From NCBI GenBank assembly GCA_947493285.1, contig CANLQH010000003.1, positions 124,001 through 188,000 of the forward strand: a stretch of DNA of 64,000 bases, read 5' to 3'. Position 1 is the first letter of the stretch; each line of letters begins with the position of its first letter. This document shows, piece by piece, positions 1-9,157 of this stretch. Source of the DNA: an uncultured Tenacibaculum sp. GTDB lineage: Bacteria; Bacteroidota; Bacteroidia; Flavobacteriales; Flavobacteriaceae. Made by a program: the position numbers and the translations under genes. The notes under the pieces were generated by a model that was not told where the DNA came from, did no database searches, and was given only the letters and a program-made list of their open reading frames with translations.

Positions 1-1
1 T

Positions 2-418
2 CATCCGCACGTGCATGTGATGGCGCTATCTGTAGAAGATGCTGATGGCACTATTTTAAAAATGTTAAAAGCGGGCGCCGTTGGTTATTTACTTAAAGAT
101 ACCAAAAAAGAAGTGTTAGAGAAAGCATTACTAGAAATGATGGATAACGGTTTTTATCATACTAGAAATGTAACAACCTTATTACTTGATTCTGTTTCAG
201 GTAAGAATGGAAAAAATAGTGTAACCTTTAAAGACAATGAAGTTACTTTTATGAAACTGGCTTGTTCAGAATTAACCTATAAAGAAATCGCAGATAAAAT
301 GTTTTTAAGCCCAAAAACGATTGATGGGTATCGCGATAGTTTATTCACAAAATTAAATGTTCGAAATCGTGTTGGTTTGGTAATGTATGCAATTAAAAAT
401 AAAATTTACACTCCGTAA
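2..418 (+). CDS. NarL/FixJ-type response regulator, C-terminal part (5' end outside window)
   Basis: The reading frame is open to the left edge, so the true start lies upstream; the GTG and ATG codons at 11 and 20 fall inside the receiver domain. The visible part holds the end of a receiver domain (an ALS stretch at the usual Thr/Ser position and a conserved Lys in LLKD) and a C-terminal LuxR-type helix-turn-helix (ELTYKEIADKMFLSPKTIDG). Such proteins are phosphorylated by a histidine kinase and bind DNA. The partner kinase is not visible and the target is unknown. The family call is firm, the role is not. Confidence 0.85.
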   Translation, partial: HPHVHVMALSVEDADGTILKMLKAGAVGYLLKDTKKEVLEKALLEMMDNGFYHTRNVTTLLLDSVSGKNGKNSVTFKDNEVTFMKLACSELTYKEIADKMFLSPKTIDGYRDSLFTKLNVRNRVGLVMYAIKNKIYTP

Positions 419-439
419 TTTTATCCCTAAATTTGCAGC

Positions 440-835
440 ATGGAAGAAACAAATAGACAACGAAAGATTGCAGGAGTATTGCAACAGGATTTGGTAGATG
501 TATTACAGCGTGCTGCACAAGATGGAATGAAAGGAGTAATTATATCAGTATCTAAAGTTTCGGTTACTGCCGATTTAGGAGTAGCTAAAGTTTACTTAAG
601 TGTTTTTCCATCAGAAAAAAGAACAGAAGTTTTAGAAGGAGTTATTTCTAACACACCTTTAATTCGTCATGAATTAGCTAAGCGAACAAGAAATCAATTA
701 CGAAGAATGCCTGAATTATTGTTTTTTGGAGATGATAGTTTAGATTATATCGAAGAAATAGATAAATCTTTAAAGGGTAAAGATGTTGATCCTATTAAAA
801 ATCCTAGTATTCTTCCTCGTAGAAAAAAGATGTAA
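440..835 (+). CDS. rbfA: 30S ribosome-binding factor A
   Basis: The 131-residue product matches RbfA in length and pattern: an N-terminal helix that starts METNRQRKIAGVLQQDL-like, then a single KH-type fold with the RNA-binding stretch RHELAKRTRNQLRRMPEL, ending in a basic tail. RbfA binds the 30S subunit near helix 1 of 16S rRNA and helps late maturation and cold adaptation. The gene starts 22 bases after the response regulator and ends 38 bases before a LolC/E-like permease, an arrangement common in flavobacteria that suggests co-transcription with the permease. Confidence 0.93.
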   Translation: MEETNRQRKIAGVLQQDLVDVLQRAAQDGMKGVIISVSKVSVTADLGVAKVYLSVFPSEKRTEVLEGVISNTPLIRHELAKRTRNQLRRMPELLFFGDDSLDYIEEIDKSLKGKDVDPIKNPSILPRRKKM

Positions 836-873
836 CTATTAAATCGTTACATTAGTACTTTTTTAATTGATAC

Positions 874-2076
874 TTGAACTTTTCATATTACATAGCTAAA
901 AGATACTTGTTTTCTAAAACAAGCACCAACGCGATTAACATTATTACGTTTATTGCCGTTTTTGGTGTACTTATTGGTGCTTTAGCTTTGTTTGTAATCC
1001 TTTCAGGATTTTCTGGTTTAAGAACATTTAGCGATTCGTTGCTAGGTAATTCTGATCCAGATATTAAGATTAGTATTGTAAAGGGAAAGTCGTTTGAATA
1101 TTCAGATGAAGTTCATCAAAGATTAATTGAAAATCAAGAAATAGCTACGATATCAAAAGTGGTAGAGGAGCGTGTATTTTTATCTTATAAAGACAAAAAT
1201 CATATTGCTTATATAAAGGGTGTAGATGAAAATTACAACAAAATTATTCCTGCCGATTCTATACTAACTGTAGGTACTTGGTTAGATCCAGAATTTAAAA
1301 ATACGGCAGTAATAGGATACGGAATATCCTATAAACTCTCATTAGGTATTATGAATTTCGGAGAGCCTTTGCAGATTATGGTGCCTAAACCAGGAAAAGG
1401 ATTTGTAAACCCTAATAATGCTTTTCGTTCTATAGCAGTTCAAATTATTGGAGTGTACACTGGTGCTGAAGATTTTCAAAATAAATATGTATTTACCGAT
1501 TTGTATTTAGCACAAGATTTATTAAAGTATAAAGAAAATCAGATTTCGGCGGTAGAAATTAAATTGAATAATGGTGTAGATTTAGACGACTTTCAATCTA
1601 ATTTGCAAAATACCTTAGGAGATGTATATAAAGTACAAACAAGAGCACAATTAAACTCTTTATACTATAAGGTTATTAATACCGAAAACTTTATATCCTA
1701 TTTAATATTTACTTTAATCGTTGCTATTGCGTTGTTTAATGTAATCGGTTCAATAATTATGATGATTATAGATAAACGCAATAACTTAAAAACCTTATTT
1801 AATTTAGGAACCAGTATTGCCGATATAAAGAGAATATTTGTACTACAAGGTTTTTTACTAACACTGGTAGGAATGAGTGTTGGCTTGCTAATAGGAATTA
1901 TTTTGGTGTTAATTCAACAACGTTTTGGGTTGTTTATGATCACTCAAAATTTGCCTTACCCAGTTGAATTTAAATGGATAAATTTATTAATAGTAACACT
2001 TACAATTTCAGTATTAGGTTATATAGCAGCTAAAATAGCAAGTAGTAGAATTTCAAAAGATTTTATTGAAAAATAA
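874..2076 (+). CDS. FtsX/LolC-E-type ABC transporter permease
   Basis: The 400-residue protein has one N-terminal membrane segment (about 21-45), a large extracytoplasmic MacB-like domain (about 46-265) and three C-terminal membrane segments (about 270-297, 320-348, 368-390). This is the LolC/LolE-FtsX-MacB layout. LolC/E proteins release lipoproteins from the inner membrane with the LolD ATPase, which is not in the window. The start is TTG at 874; no in-frame ATG precedes the first conserved residues. The end lies 3 bases from the convergent dusB gene with no visible terminator. Lipoprotein release is the likeliest role; other MacB-type export is possible. Confidence 0.85.
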   Translation: MNFSYYIAKRYLFSKTSTNAINIITFIAVFGVLIGALALFVILSGFSGLRTFSDSLLGNSDPDIKISIVKGKSFEYSDEVHQRLIENQEIATISKVVEERVFLSYKDKNHIAYIKGVDENYNKIIPADSILTVGTWLDPEFKNTAVIGYGISYKLSLGIMNFGEPLQIMVPKPGKGFVNPNNAFRSIAVQIIGVYTGAEDFQNKYVFTDLYLAQDLLKYKENQISAVEIKLNNGVDLDDFQSNLQNTLGDVYKVQTRAQLNSLYYKVINTENFISYLIFTLIVAIALFNVIGSIIMMIIDKRNNLKTLFNLGTSIADIKRIFVLQGFLLTLVGMSVGLLIGIILVLIQQRFGLFMITQNLPYPVEFKWINLLIVTLTISVLGYIAAKIASSRISKDFIEK

Positions 2077-2078
2077 AA

Positions 2079-3080
2079 TTATCCAATTTCTGGAATAGTA
2101 GCATTTCCAAATTTACTTTCAACTTCATCAAAAGCAGCAAAAACATCTTTTGCGTCATCAGAAGTTACCATTTTCATTCTGTATTCTTTAAAATGTGGAA
2201 TTCCTTTAAAGTAATTGGTATAATGTCTTCTAGTTTCAAAAACTCCTAAAACAGGTCCTTTCCAATCGATAGACATTTGTAAGTGTCTACGTGCCATTTC
2301 AACTCTTTCTGCAATGGTTGGTTTTGCTAAATATTCTCCAGTTTTAAAATAATGCTTTATTTCATTAAAAAACCAAGGATACCCGATAGATGCTCTTCCA
2401 ATCATACAGCCATCTAATCCATACACATCACGCATTTCCATAGCTTTTTCAGGTGATGTAACATCACCATTTCCAAAAACAGGAATATGCATTCTTTGGT
2501 TATTCTTTACTTCAGCAATAGGTTTCCAGTCCGCCTCACCTTTATACATTTGTGCACGAGTACGACCATGTATAGCAATAGCTTTACAGCCAACATCTTG
2601 TAGTCGTTCGGCAACTTCTACAATTCTTATCGAGTCATGATCCCAGCCTAAACGAGTTTTTACAGTAATAGGTAAGTTGGTGTGTTTTACCATTTCTTCG
2701 GTAAGTTTCACCATTAAATCGATGTCTTTTAAAATACCAGCACCAGCTCCTTTAGAAACCACTTTTTTAACAGGGCATCCAAAGTTGATATCAATAATAT
2801 CAGGATTCGATTTTTCTACGATCTCTACGGTTTTTAACATAGAATCTAAATTCGCTCCAAAAATTTGAATTCCAACAGGACGTTCCTTCTCATAAATATC
2901 TAACTTCATAACGCTTTTTGCTGCGTCGCGAATTAAACCTTCCGAAGAAATAAATTCAGTATAAACTACATCAGCACCGTTCTCTTTACATAAAGCTCTA
3001 AACGGTGGATCACTTACATCTTCCATCGGCGCTAACAATAGCGGAAAGTCAGGAAGTTCTATGTTACCAATTTTTACCAT
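2079..3080 (-). CDS. dusB: tRNA-dihydrouridine synthase, DusB type
   Basis: The protein (333 residues) is an FMN-dependent TIM-barrel enzyme that reduces uridines in tRNA to dihydrouridine with NADPH. Visible motifs are LLLAPMEDVSDPPFRAL near residues 14-30, the catalytic cysteine C102 in NFGCPVKKV, the IHGRTRAQMYKG stretch typical of Dus enzymes, and the FMN-phosphate loops GNGDV and MIGRASIGYPWFF. Length and motifs fit the DusB/NifR3 branch that is normal in Bacteroidota. It is transcribed alone, convergent with the permease gene, and lies after the terminator of the operon upstream of it. Confidence 0.93.
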   Translation of the reverse strand: MVKIGNIELPDFPLLLAPMEDVSDPPFRALCKENGADVVYTEFISSEGLIRDAAKSVMKLDIYEKERPVGIQIFGANLDSMLKTVEIVEKSNPDIIDINFGCPVKKVVSKGAGAGILKDIDLMVKLTEEMVKHTNLPITVKTRLGWDHDSIRIVEVAERLQDVGCKAIAIHGRTRAQMYKGEADWKPIAEVKNNQRMHIPVFGNGDVTSPEKAMEMRDVYGLDGCMIGRASIGYPWFFNEIKHYFKTGEYLAKPTIAERVEMARRHLQMSIDWKGPVLGVFETRRHYTNYFKGIPHFKEYRMKMVTSDDAKDVFAAFDEVESKFGNATIPEIG

Positions 3081-3114
3081 GCTGCAAATTTACTTTTTAT
3101 TTTTTATTGAATAA

Positions 3115-3143
3115 AAAAAGGAATCAATTATTGATTCCTTTTT
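3115..3143 (-). terminator. Intrinsic terminator of the cytochrome/YceI/DUF5777 operon
   Basis: Two perfectly complementary 13-base arms (3115-3127 and 3131-3143, core GGAATCAA / TTGATTCC) enclose a 3-base loop and end in a T run on the minus strand. It lies 25 bases past the stop of the DUF5777 gene. Confidence 0.88.
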
Positions 3144-3167
3144 AATTTAAATTATTTTTATTAAATA

Positions 3168-4031
3168 CTAGAAAACACGAACGATGTTAAATCCGAAAGC
3201 AACATCATTAAACCACTTTCCTTCTGTTCTAGTTAAAAATCCAGAGTCATTACTTGCTCTTGAATTTGTAAAAACTAGTTGAAAAACATGTCCGCCAGTT
3301 TCAATGTCTAAACCAACAGTTAAAGGGTTAGTAAATATAGAGTTCTCGTGTTTATTTAAATTAATAGCGTAATCTGCATTAATACTCATTCGCTTACTAA
3401 CTTTAACTCTACCGCCTAAGCCTACTAAGAACTGATTTAAATTTGTATCTCCAGTTTGAAGAAATTTCTGCAAATTATTTTGACGAACAAATGTAGGTGC
3501 AATTAATAAAGATACGTTTTTAGAAATTCTTCTAGAGGCTAATAACTGAGCAGTAATACTAACTCTATCTTTAAATTCTAAACCAGGGAAAGACTGTGTT
3601 TTTAAATGAGAGGTAATATCTGTTGATCCGTAAGCGACAATATTTAATGGAAATTTACTTGATTGACTTTTTAATCTAATTTTAGCAGACCCAGAATATG
3701 TTTTCTCAAAAGAATCTCTACTAAGGCTAAATTGAACACCATCCCAAAAACTATATGCAAATTGAATTTTAGTGTTAGCACCATCTAAACCAAAGAATTC
3801 ATCAATTCCTTCAGAAAAAGGACCAAATCGGTGTGCTACAATTAAATATAGATCACCTTTGTCAGCAATTTTTGTTGACTGTAAATTTCCTATCTGCATT
3901 GCTTTAAAAGCAGGGAGTTCATATTGTGAATTTTCATTTGATTCCTGTTTAAGCTCGTCAAGCAAATCGTCTTGTGCGTTTATTGAAAACGCAACAAATA
4001 GTAAAAATAGTAGAGATAGTTTTTTTAGCAT
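3168..4031 (-). CDS. DUF5777 family outer-membrane beta-barrel protein
   Basis: The 287-residue protein has a signal peptide (hydrophobic stretch ending SINAQ, cut near residue 19), a short acidic linker, and a body of alternating beta strands ending in the aromatic RVF expected of an outer-membrane barrel. Its pattern (VAHRFGPFSEGIDEFFGLDGAN, FAYSFWDGVQFSLSRDS) is that of DUF5777, a Bacteroidota family of unknown function. It is the last gene of a four-gene reverse operon after a cytochrome, a YceI protein and an OB-fold-like protein, so it may act with an envelope redox or lipid-handling step. That link is inference from position. Confidence 0.8.
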   Translation of the reverse strand: MLKKLSLLFLLFVAFSINAQDDLLDELKQESNENSQYELPAFKAMQIGNLQSTKIADKGDLYLIVAHRFGPFSEGIDEFFGLDGANTKIQFAYSFWDGVQFSLSRDSFEKTYSGSAKIRLKSQSSKFPLNIVAYGSTDITSHLKTQSFPGLEFKDRVSITAQLLASRRISKNVSLLIAPTFVRQNNLQKFLQTGDTNLNQFLVGLGGRVKVSKRMSINADYAINLNKHENSIFTNPLTVGLDIETGGHVFQLVFTNSRASNDSGFLTRTEGKWFNDVAFGFNIVRVF

Positions 4032-4036
4032 GGTAT

Positions 4037-4426
4037 TTAGTTTTTAATAATACATTGGTTTAATTTCAATTCCTCTAATAAATCGTCATAACCAATAACA
4101 ATTCCTTTTATGGTTATTTGTTGATTAAGTTGAAGATTATCAGAGTTTGTTTTATGTATAAATTGACAAAAGATGCTGTTGTCGATAATAATACCTAGAG
4201 AATCTTTCTCAGTTATTTTACCACTCAATTCAACAACTTTATTTACCCAATTACTACTGTTGGTATTTACTATCAACATGAAATCACTTGATTTCCCAAT
4301 ATAATTAGTAGTTAGTTCATTTGTTGTTTTATGTGATTTATACACATAATTATATCCAATAACTATTGAAATTAAGAAAATGATTAAAATAGTTACAAAC
4401 CATTTAGTTTTTTTCTTTAAGTTCAT
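4037..4426 (-). CDS. Membrane-anchored OB-fold-like (tRNA_anti-like) small protein
   Basis: The 129-residue protein has one N-terminal membrane anchor (about 9-28) and an extracytoplasmic domain resembling the OB-fold tRNA_anti-like family: VVELSGKITEKDSLGIIIDNSIFCQF followed by QITIKGIVIGYDDLLEELKLNQC. Such proteins are common beside YceI and DUF5777 genes in Bacteroidota, but their ligand is unknown. Its start overlaps the end of the YceI gene by 23 bases, so the two are almost surely translated from one message. The fold assignment is from pattern only. Confidence 0.65.
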   Translation of the reverse strand: MNLKKKTKWFVTILIIFLISIVIGYNYVYKSHKTTNELTTNYIGKSSDFMLIVNTNSSNWVNKVVELSGKITEKDSLGIIIDNSIFCQFIHKTNSDNLQLNQQITIKGIVIGYDDLLEELKLNQCIIKN

Positions 4427-4940
4427 AGTTAAGGGAGATGTTAATTTTTTCAGCTATTTTTTTTCTTACTATGCTAGGAATTTTAATACCATAGTCTTCA
4501 GCCTTAACTGTAAAATTTGATTTTAGGAGCAGTTTAGAATCTTTTTTTACAATATCTGCTAAAATTTTAACATTATTGCTAATATTTCTAATTGTTAAAG
4601 TTCCTTGTATATGGTATTTTGACTTTGAGCTAATGTTGCTAAAGTCAAAGTCTTTAATCTTTCCTTTAAAAGTAGCTTTTGGAAACTCATCTGAATCCAT
4701 ATAGTTTTCATTAAAGTGTTCTTGCATTAAAGCTACTCTAAATTTAAAGGCCTTAATTGGTATTAAGACAGCAATTTCACTTGTGTTAACTTTTAGAATA
4801 ACAGAACTACTATTGTTAATAGCTTCGACAGGCTCAAAAGCATCTATTGATGCTTTGAATTCTGTTGTGCCAGTTCTTGTAAAGTGTTTTTGAGCACAAA
4901 TAGTTTGCGATATTACGAGAAATAGTATTAAAGTTCTCAT
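4404..4940 (-). CDS. YceI family periplasmic protein
   Basis: The 178-residue protein has a short signal peptide ending near TICAQ and a YceI-type lipocalin-like barrel: repeated beta strands with the typical MQEHFNENYMDSDEFPKATFKGKI stretch after about residue 70. YceI proteins bind long isoprenoid or fatty-acyl chains; several are linked to isoprenoid quinones. It starts 4 bases after the cytochrome lipoprotein gene and overlaps the next gene, so it belongs to the same operon. A quinone or isoprenoid ligand would fit a neighbouring cytochrome, but nothing in the sequence proves the ligand. Confidence 0.85.
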   Translation of the reverse strand: MRTLILFLVISQTICAQKHFTRTGTTEFKASIDAFEPVEAINNSSSVILKVNTSEIAVLIPIKAFKFRVALMQEHFNENYMDSDEFPKATFKGKIKDFDFSNISSKSKYHIQGTLTIRNISNNVKILADIVKKDSKLLLKSNFTVKAEDYGIKIPSIVRKKIAEKINISLNYELKEKN

Positions 4941-4944
4941 ATTT

Positions 4945-5307
4945 TTAATTCTCTAAATATCCATCAGCTTTCCATTTGTCAATAATACTTTTTTGACTAG
5001 GAGCCAAAGGTTGATTAGGAGGCATAGTTCCATTGTCAATTCTTGTGTGTAAAGCACCGTTTTGAGCAGCAGCTTTAACTTCAGCATAGTTGGTTAAAGA
5101 TAATCCATTTGGTGGATTTGTTGAATCATGACAAGCAGAAGTTGCACAACTATTATTAATAATAGTTTTTACATCTTTATCATAAGTAGTTTTAGCAGTA
5201 GTTCCACCACCTCCTGGAGGGACAATTTCTGGTTCCGATGAAGATGAACAACTTAATAAAAATAACCCTAAAACTAAAATATAGAATGAGTTTTGTAGAT
5301 TTTTCAT
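4945..5307 (-). CDS. Lipoprotein c-type cytochrome with CX4CH haem motif
   Basis: The 120-residue protein has a lipobox (LLSC, Cys20), a Ser/Gly/Pro linker and one small cytochrome c domain. The haem motif is C54-ATSA-C59-H60, a CX4CH spacing rather than the usual CXXCH, and M95 in GTMPP is the likely distal ligand. The domain ends KSIIDKWKADGYLEN, typical of haem-binding lipoproteins of Bacteroidota. It is the first gene of the reverse operon and should sit on the periplasmic or outer leaflet as an electron carrier. The redox partner is unknown. No clear TAnnTTTG box lies just upstream. Confidence 0.8.
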   Translation of the reverse strand: MKNLQNSFYILVLGLFLLSCSSSSEPEIVPPGGGGTTAKTTYDKDVKTIINNSCATSACHDSTNPPNGLSLTNYAEVKAAAQNGALHTRIDNGTMPPNQPLAPSQKSIIDKWKADGYLEN

Positions 5308-5481
5308 GGTTTTAAAATTTTTAGATATTGTTAGTAGTCTCTTTAATTTTATAATAATTACATAAATATATGTATTTTTTATTGCGTATTTTAGAAGTTG
5401 TTAATGTAACGGTTATTAATATAACAGTTGTTATGTGTTTGTCCCTACTAAAATAAATCGAAAAACGCGGTGTTAATTTTA

Positions 5482-5513
5482 ATTGTACAACGTTTTTCAA
5501 TAAAGTATCTTTG
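5482..5513 (+). promoter_or_regulatory. Bacteroidota-type promoter of lepA
   Basis: The -7 box TATCTTTG at 5506-5513 matches TAnnTTTG exactly, with ATTG at 5482-5485, 20 bases upstream, as the -33 element. The start codon of lepA follows 29 bases after the -7 box. Confidence 0.7.
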
Positions 5514-5542
5514 TCGGTCATAAGAGGTTAGAAATACGACGA

Positions 5543-7339
5543 ATGAAGAATATTAGAAATTTTTGCATCATTGCACATATTGATCACGGTAAGAGCACTC
5601 TTGCTGATAGATTATTAGATTATACAGGATCGGTTACAGAGCGCGAAAAGCAAAATCAGCTTTTAGACAATATGGACTTAGAGCGTGAGCGTGGTATCAC
5701 CATTAAGTCGCACGCTATTCAAATGGATTTTGAATTAAATGGAGAGCAGTATATTCTTAATTTAATTGATACTCCAGGTCACGTAGATTTTTCTTACGAG
5801 GTTTCTCGTTCTATCGCAGCTTGTGAAGGAGCTTTGTTGATTGTTGATGCAGCTCAAAGTATTCAAGCGCAAACTATTTCTAACTTATATTTAGCATTAG
5901 AGAATGATTTAGAGATCATTCCAGTTTTAAATAAAGTTGATTTACCTTCAGCGAATCCAGAAGAAGTAACAGATGATATTGTTGATTTATTAGGATGTGA
6001 CCCTGAAGAAGTGATTCATGCAAGTGGTAAAACAGGTTTTGGAGTTGATAATATTTTACAAGCTATTATTGATAAAATTCCTGCACCAAGCGGAAATCCA
6101 GAAGCTCCATTAAAAGCCTTAATTTTTGATTCAGTATATAATTCTTATAGAGGAATTGAAACTTATTTTAGAGTAATCGACGGTTCAATAAAAAAGAATC
6201 AACGAATCAAGTTTATGGCTACTGGTAAGGAGTATGCAGCTGATGAGGTTGGTACTTTAAAACTAGAACAAGTAGTTAAAAAAGAGGTTAAAACAGGTGA
6301 TGTTGGATATTTAATTACAGGTATTAAAGCGGCAAAAGAAGTAAAAGTAGGAGATACAATTACAGATTTTGTAAACCCTACTACCGATAGTATTGATGGT
6401 TTTGAAGATGTAAAACCAATGGTTTTTGCTGGAATTTACCCAGTTGATACAGAAGATTACGAAGAACTTCGTAATTCAATGGAGAAGTTACAGTTAAACG
6501 ATGCTTCATTAGTATTTCAACCAGAAAGTTCAGCAGCTTTAGGTTTTGGTTTCCGTTGTGGGTTCTTAGGAATGTTGCACATGGAGATTATTCAAGAGCG
6601 TTTAGAGCGTGAGTTTAATATGACTGTGATTACTACAGTTCCTAACGTGTCGTATCATGCATTTACAAATAAAGAACCAGATGAGGTTTTAATTGTAAAC
6701 AATCCATCAGATCTACCAGAGCCTTCTAAATTAAATAGAGTAGAAGAACCATTTATAAAAGCTTCTATTGTTACAAAATCTGATTTTGTAGGGCAGGTAA
6801 TGAGTTTATGTATTGAAAAACGTGGACAAATTATTAATCAAACATATTTAACTACACAGCGTGTTGAATTAATTTTTGAAATGCCTTTGGCGGAAATTGT
6901 ATTTGATTTTTACGATCGTTTAAAAACAGTTTCTAAAGGTTATGCTTCGTTTGATTACGCACCTATTGGAATGAAAGAATCTAAATTAGTTAGAGTTGAT
7001 ATTCTATTGAACGGTGATTCTGTAGATGCACTTTCTGCATTATTACATGCCGATAATGCTTACACAATAGGTAAGAAGATAGTTGAGAAGTTAAAAACTT
7101 TAATTCCACGTCAGCAGTTTGATATTCCAATTCAAGCAGCTATTGGAGCAAAAATTATTGCTAGAGAAACTACGAAAGCTTTACGTAAAGATGTAACAGC
7201 AAAATGTTATGGTGGAGATATTTCTCGTAAGCGTAAACTATTAGAGAAACAAAAGAAAGGTAAGAAACGTATGCGTCAGGTTGGTAATGTAGAAATACCA
7301 CAGGAGGCGTTTATGGCGGTTCTTAAATTAAATGATTAA
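5543..7339 (+). CDS. lepA: Elongation factor 4 (LepA), ribosome-associated GTPase
   Basis: The 598-residue protein has the translational GTPase domain with G1 AHIDHGKS (11-18), G3 DTPGH (76-80) and G4 NKVD (130-133), then EF-G-like domains and the LepA-specific C-terminal domain that ends in a basic [19 protein letters not shown] stretch. Length and order match LepA across bacteria. EF4 acts on elongating or initiating ribosomes under ionic or cold stress. The gene stands alone between its own promoter and a strong bidirectional terminator. Confidence 0.97.
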   Translation: MKNIRNFCIIAHIDHGKSTLADRLLDYTGSVTEREKQNQLLDNMDLERERGITIKSHAIQMDFELNGEQYILNLIDTPGHVDFSYEVSRSIAACEGALLIVDAAQSIQAQTISNLYLALENDLEIIPVLNKVDLPSANPEEVTDDIVDLLGCDPEEVIHASGKTGFGVDNILQAIIDKIPAPSGNPEAPLKALIFDSVYNSYRGIETYFRVIDGSIKKNQRIKFMATGKEYAADEVGTLKLEQVVKKEVKTGDVGYLITGIKAAKEVKVGDTITDFVNPTTDSIDGFEDVKPMVFAGIYPVDTEDYEELRNSMEKLQLNDASLVFQPESSAALGFGFRCGFLGMLHMEIIQERLEREFNMTVITTVPNVSYHAFTNKEPDEVLIVNNPSDLPEPSKLNRVEEPFIKASIVTKSDFVGQVMSLCIEKRGQIINQTYLTTQRVELIFEMPLAEIVFDFYDRLKTVSKGYASFDYAPIGMKESKLVRVDILLNGDSVDALSALLHADNAYTIGKKIVEKLKTLIPRQQFDIPIQAAIGAKIIARETTKALRKDVTAKCYGGDISRKRKLLEKQKKGKKRMRQVGNVEIPQEAFMAVLKLND

Positions 7340-7350
7340 GTTATAAATAA

Positions 7351-7380
7351 AAACCTTCAGAATATTCTGAAGGTTTTTTC
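7351..7380. terminator. Bidirectional terminator between lepA and the LytTR regulator gene
   Basis: A 26-base perfect palindrome (7351-7376, arms AAACCTTCAGAAT) ends in T runs on both strands and lies between two convergent genes, so it can stop transcription from both sides. Confidence 0.92.
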
Positions 7381-7382
7381 AT

Positions 7383-8147
7383 TTACTGTTCTAGCCATTT
7401 TCTAAAATCGGATGTTGTAGAAGAGCTAGTCATAGGTTTTTCTTTAACACCTTTCATAGAGATTAAAAGCCTGTTTTTAAAATGACTCTCGATATTTTCG
7501 ATATAATCTATACAAACAATTTCACTTCGATTAATTTTAAAAAATTTAGTAGGGTTTAATTGCTGTAAGATGCTTCCTAAAGTTTGAGAAATAGTATGCC
7601 TTTTGCCAGAATTGTCTGTTGCAATACAAAAATCTCCAGATGCTTCAATCAAGCTGATTTCTGTAACATTTAATAATTGAATTCCTTTTACTTTTTTAAT
7701 TACAAATCTTTTTTTGTAAGATGTATTTTCTTCTTTTAAGGCCGATTTTAAATTAGATAAAGTATCAGAATTTAAGGTATTGTAATTTCCTTGGTTGAAT
7801 AGCGATTGATACTTTTCAATAGCTTTGTTAAAATTAGACTTCGAATAAGGTTTTAAGATATATGCAATTCCGTTTGTGTTAAATGCTTTGAATAAATATT
7901 CATCATGAGCAGAACAAAAAATGATTGGGCAATCAATTGTAACTTCGTCAAATAAATCAAAAGAAATTCCATCTAATAATTGAATGTCAGATAAAATAAA
8001 ATCGTAGGTGTTATTTGCTAATAATTTTTTCCCATCTGTATTAGAACGTGCAATATCATGGGTAAACTCTTTATTAAAAGAATCATTCAAATAATTAATT
8101 AACTTTTGATATGCTGGTATTTCGTCTTCTAAAATTAAAATATTCAT
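7383..8147 (-). CDS. LytTR-type response regulator
   Basis: The 254-residue protein has a receiver domain (acidic pocket E7/D8, phospho-acceptor D54 in ILSDIQ, conserved K99 in LKP) and a C-terminal LytTR DNA-binding domain (about 145-250) with the typical KFFKINRSEIVCIDYIENIE stretch. Such regulators bind spaced direct repeats. It follows the LytS-type kinase gene by 5 bases and is last in the operon after the receptor and two membrane proteins, so it forms a two-component pair with that kinase and may regulate its own operon. Confidence 0.92.
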   Translation of the reverse strand: MNILILEDEIPAYQKLINYLNDSFNKEFTHDIARSNTDGKKLLANNTYDFILSDIQLLDGISFDLFDEVTIDCPIIFCSAHDEYLFKAFNTNGIAYILKPYSKSNFNKAIEKYQSLFNQGNYNTLNSDTLSNLKSALKEENTSYKKRFVIKKVKGIQLLNVTEISLIEASGDFCIATDNSGKRHTISQTLGSILQQLNPTKFFKINRSEIVCIDYIENIESHFKNRLLISMKGVKEKPMTSSSTTSDFRKWLEQ

Positions 8148-8152
8148 AATTA

Positions 8153-9157
8153 TTAGCTTTCTTCACTTAATTTAATAATAGGGATAGACACCACAAAACG
8201 ATTATTTGCGTTTTTAATCTCTACTTTTTTGTCTGATAATAACTCGTAACGAGTTTGTAAATTTTGCAATCCAGTTCCTAAGCTTTCTTTATTAGGATTG
8301 TAAGATATAGTATTGTTTACAGTTAACCAATCATCAGAAATACTGATTTTAGTTTGTATTGATTTACCATTCGCTTTGTTATGTTTTACCACATTTTCTA
8401 ATAATGCTTGTAAAGCACCAGTTGGAATAAACTTATCCGTAATTTGTACATTTTTATCAATGGTAAATTCATAATCATTTCCAAAACGAGTTTCAATTAA
8501 GAAAATATAGTTTTCTGCAAACTGAATTTCTTTGTAGAGTTCCATTACTTCAGCATCTTTTGTCTGAATTAAATAACGATAAATTAACGATAATCGGTTA
8601 ATGTATTCCTTTGCTTTTTCAGAGTCAGAATCTATTAAACTATCTAATGTATTTAGATTATTGAATAAAAAATGAGGATCTATTTGAGAGCGTAATAATT
8701 TTAACTCGTTTTCCTTTTGTTGTTTTTCTATTTTTAAATATTGTGTTTGTCCTTCATAAAATTTTTTGGTTAATAAAAGAGCAAAAGGAAAAGCAGTGGA
8801 ATAGGTCGACCTATCTATCATTTTAAAAAAGAAATCAACTGGTTTCGGAAATTTAGACCAATCATTATTTCCAGACCAATAACCAATAACATAATCTATA
8901 CCTGCGAAAAATACTAAAATAAAAACCCCAATAATTGTAAATAATAAATATTGTTTTTTTATCATAAATTTTGGAATCAACCAAAAAATAAATAGGAATA
9001 CGATAGAGCCAATCATGAATATTTCTATAGGAAAATCAATGAAATATTCACGTATTAAAGCATTTCTATTATAATAATCTCTTCCTTGCATTATAAAAGA
9101 GATTATAAAATAAATAGTTAATAATATTATGTCAGATTTATTAAGTTTGGTGTTCAT
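8153..9157 (-). CDS. LytS-type membrane sensor histidine kinase
   Basis: The 334-residue protein has about four membrane segments (about 9-24, 43-62, 69-90 and 117-132) and a cytoplasmic kinase domain. The phospho-acceptor H162 lies in SQIDPHFLFNNLNTL, the N box is ALLENVVKHN and the G box GTGLQNLQTRYELL, which together define the LytS/YpdA family. No separate periplasmic sensor domain is seen, so the signal may be sensed in the membrane or through the two adjacent membrane proteins. Its start overlaps the preceding gene by 4 bases and the cognate regulator follows at once. Confidence 0.92.
   Translation of the reverse strand: MNTKLNKSDIILLTIYFIISFIMQGRDYYNRNALIREYFIDFPIEIFMIGSIVFLFIFWLIPKFMIKKQYLLFTIIGVFILVFFAGIDYVIGYWSGNNDWSKFPKPVDFFFKMIDRSTYSTAFPFALLLTKKFYEGQTQYLKIEKQQKENELKLLRSQIDPHFLFNNLNTLDSLIDSDSEKAKEYINRLSLIYRYLIQTKDAEVMELYKEIQFAENYIFLIETRFGNDYEFTIDKNVQITDKFIPTGALQALLENVVKHNKANGKSIQTKISISDDWLTVNNTISYNPNKESLGTGLQNLQTRYELLSDKKVEIKNANNRFVVSIPIIKLSEES

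Noticed and set aside
5321..5521. 66-residue open frame in the gap before lepA
   Set aside because: It covers the lepA promoter, has no recognisable feature and starts inside the -7 region on the opposite strand.
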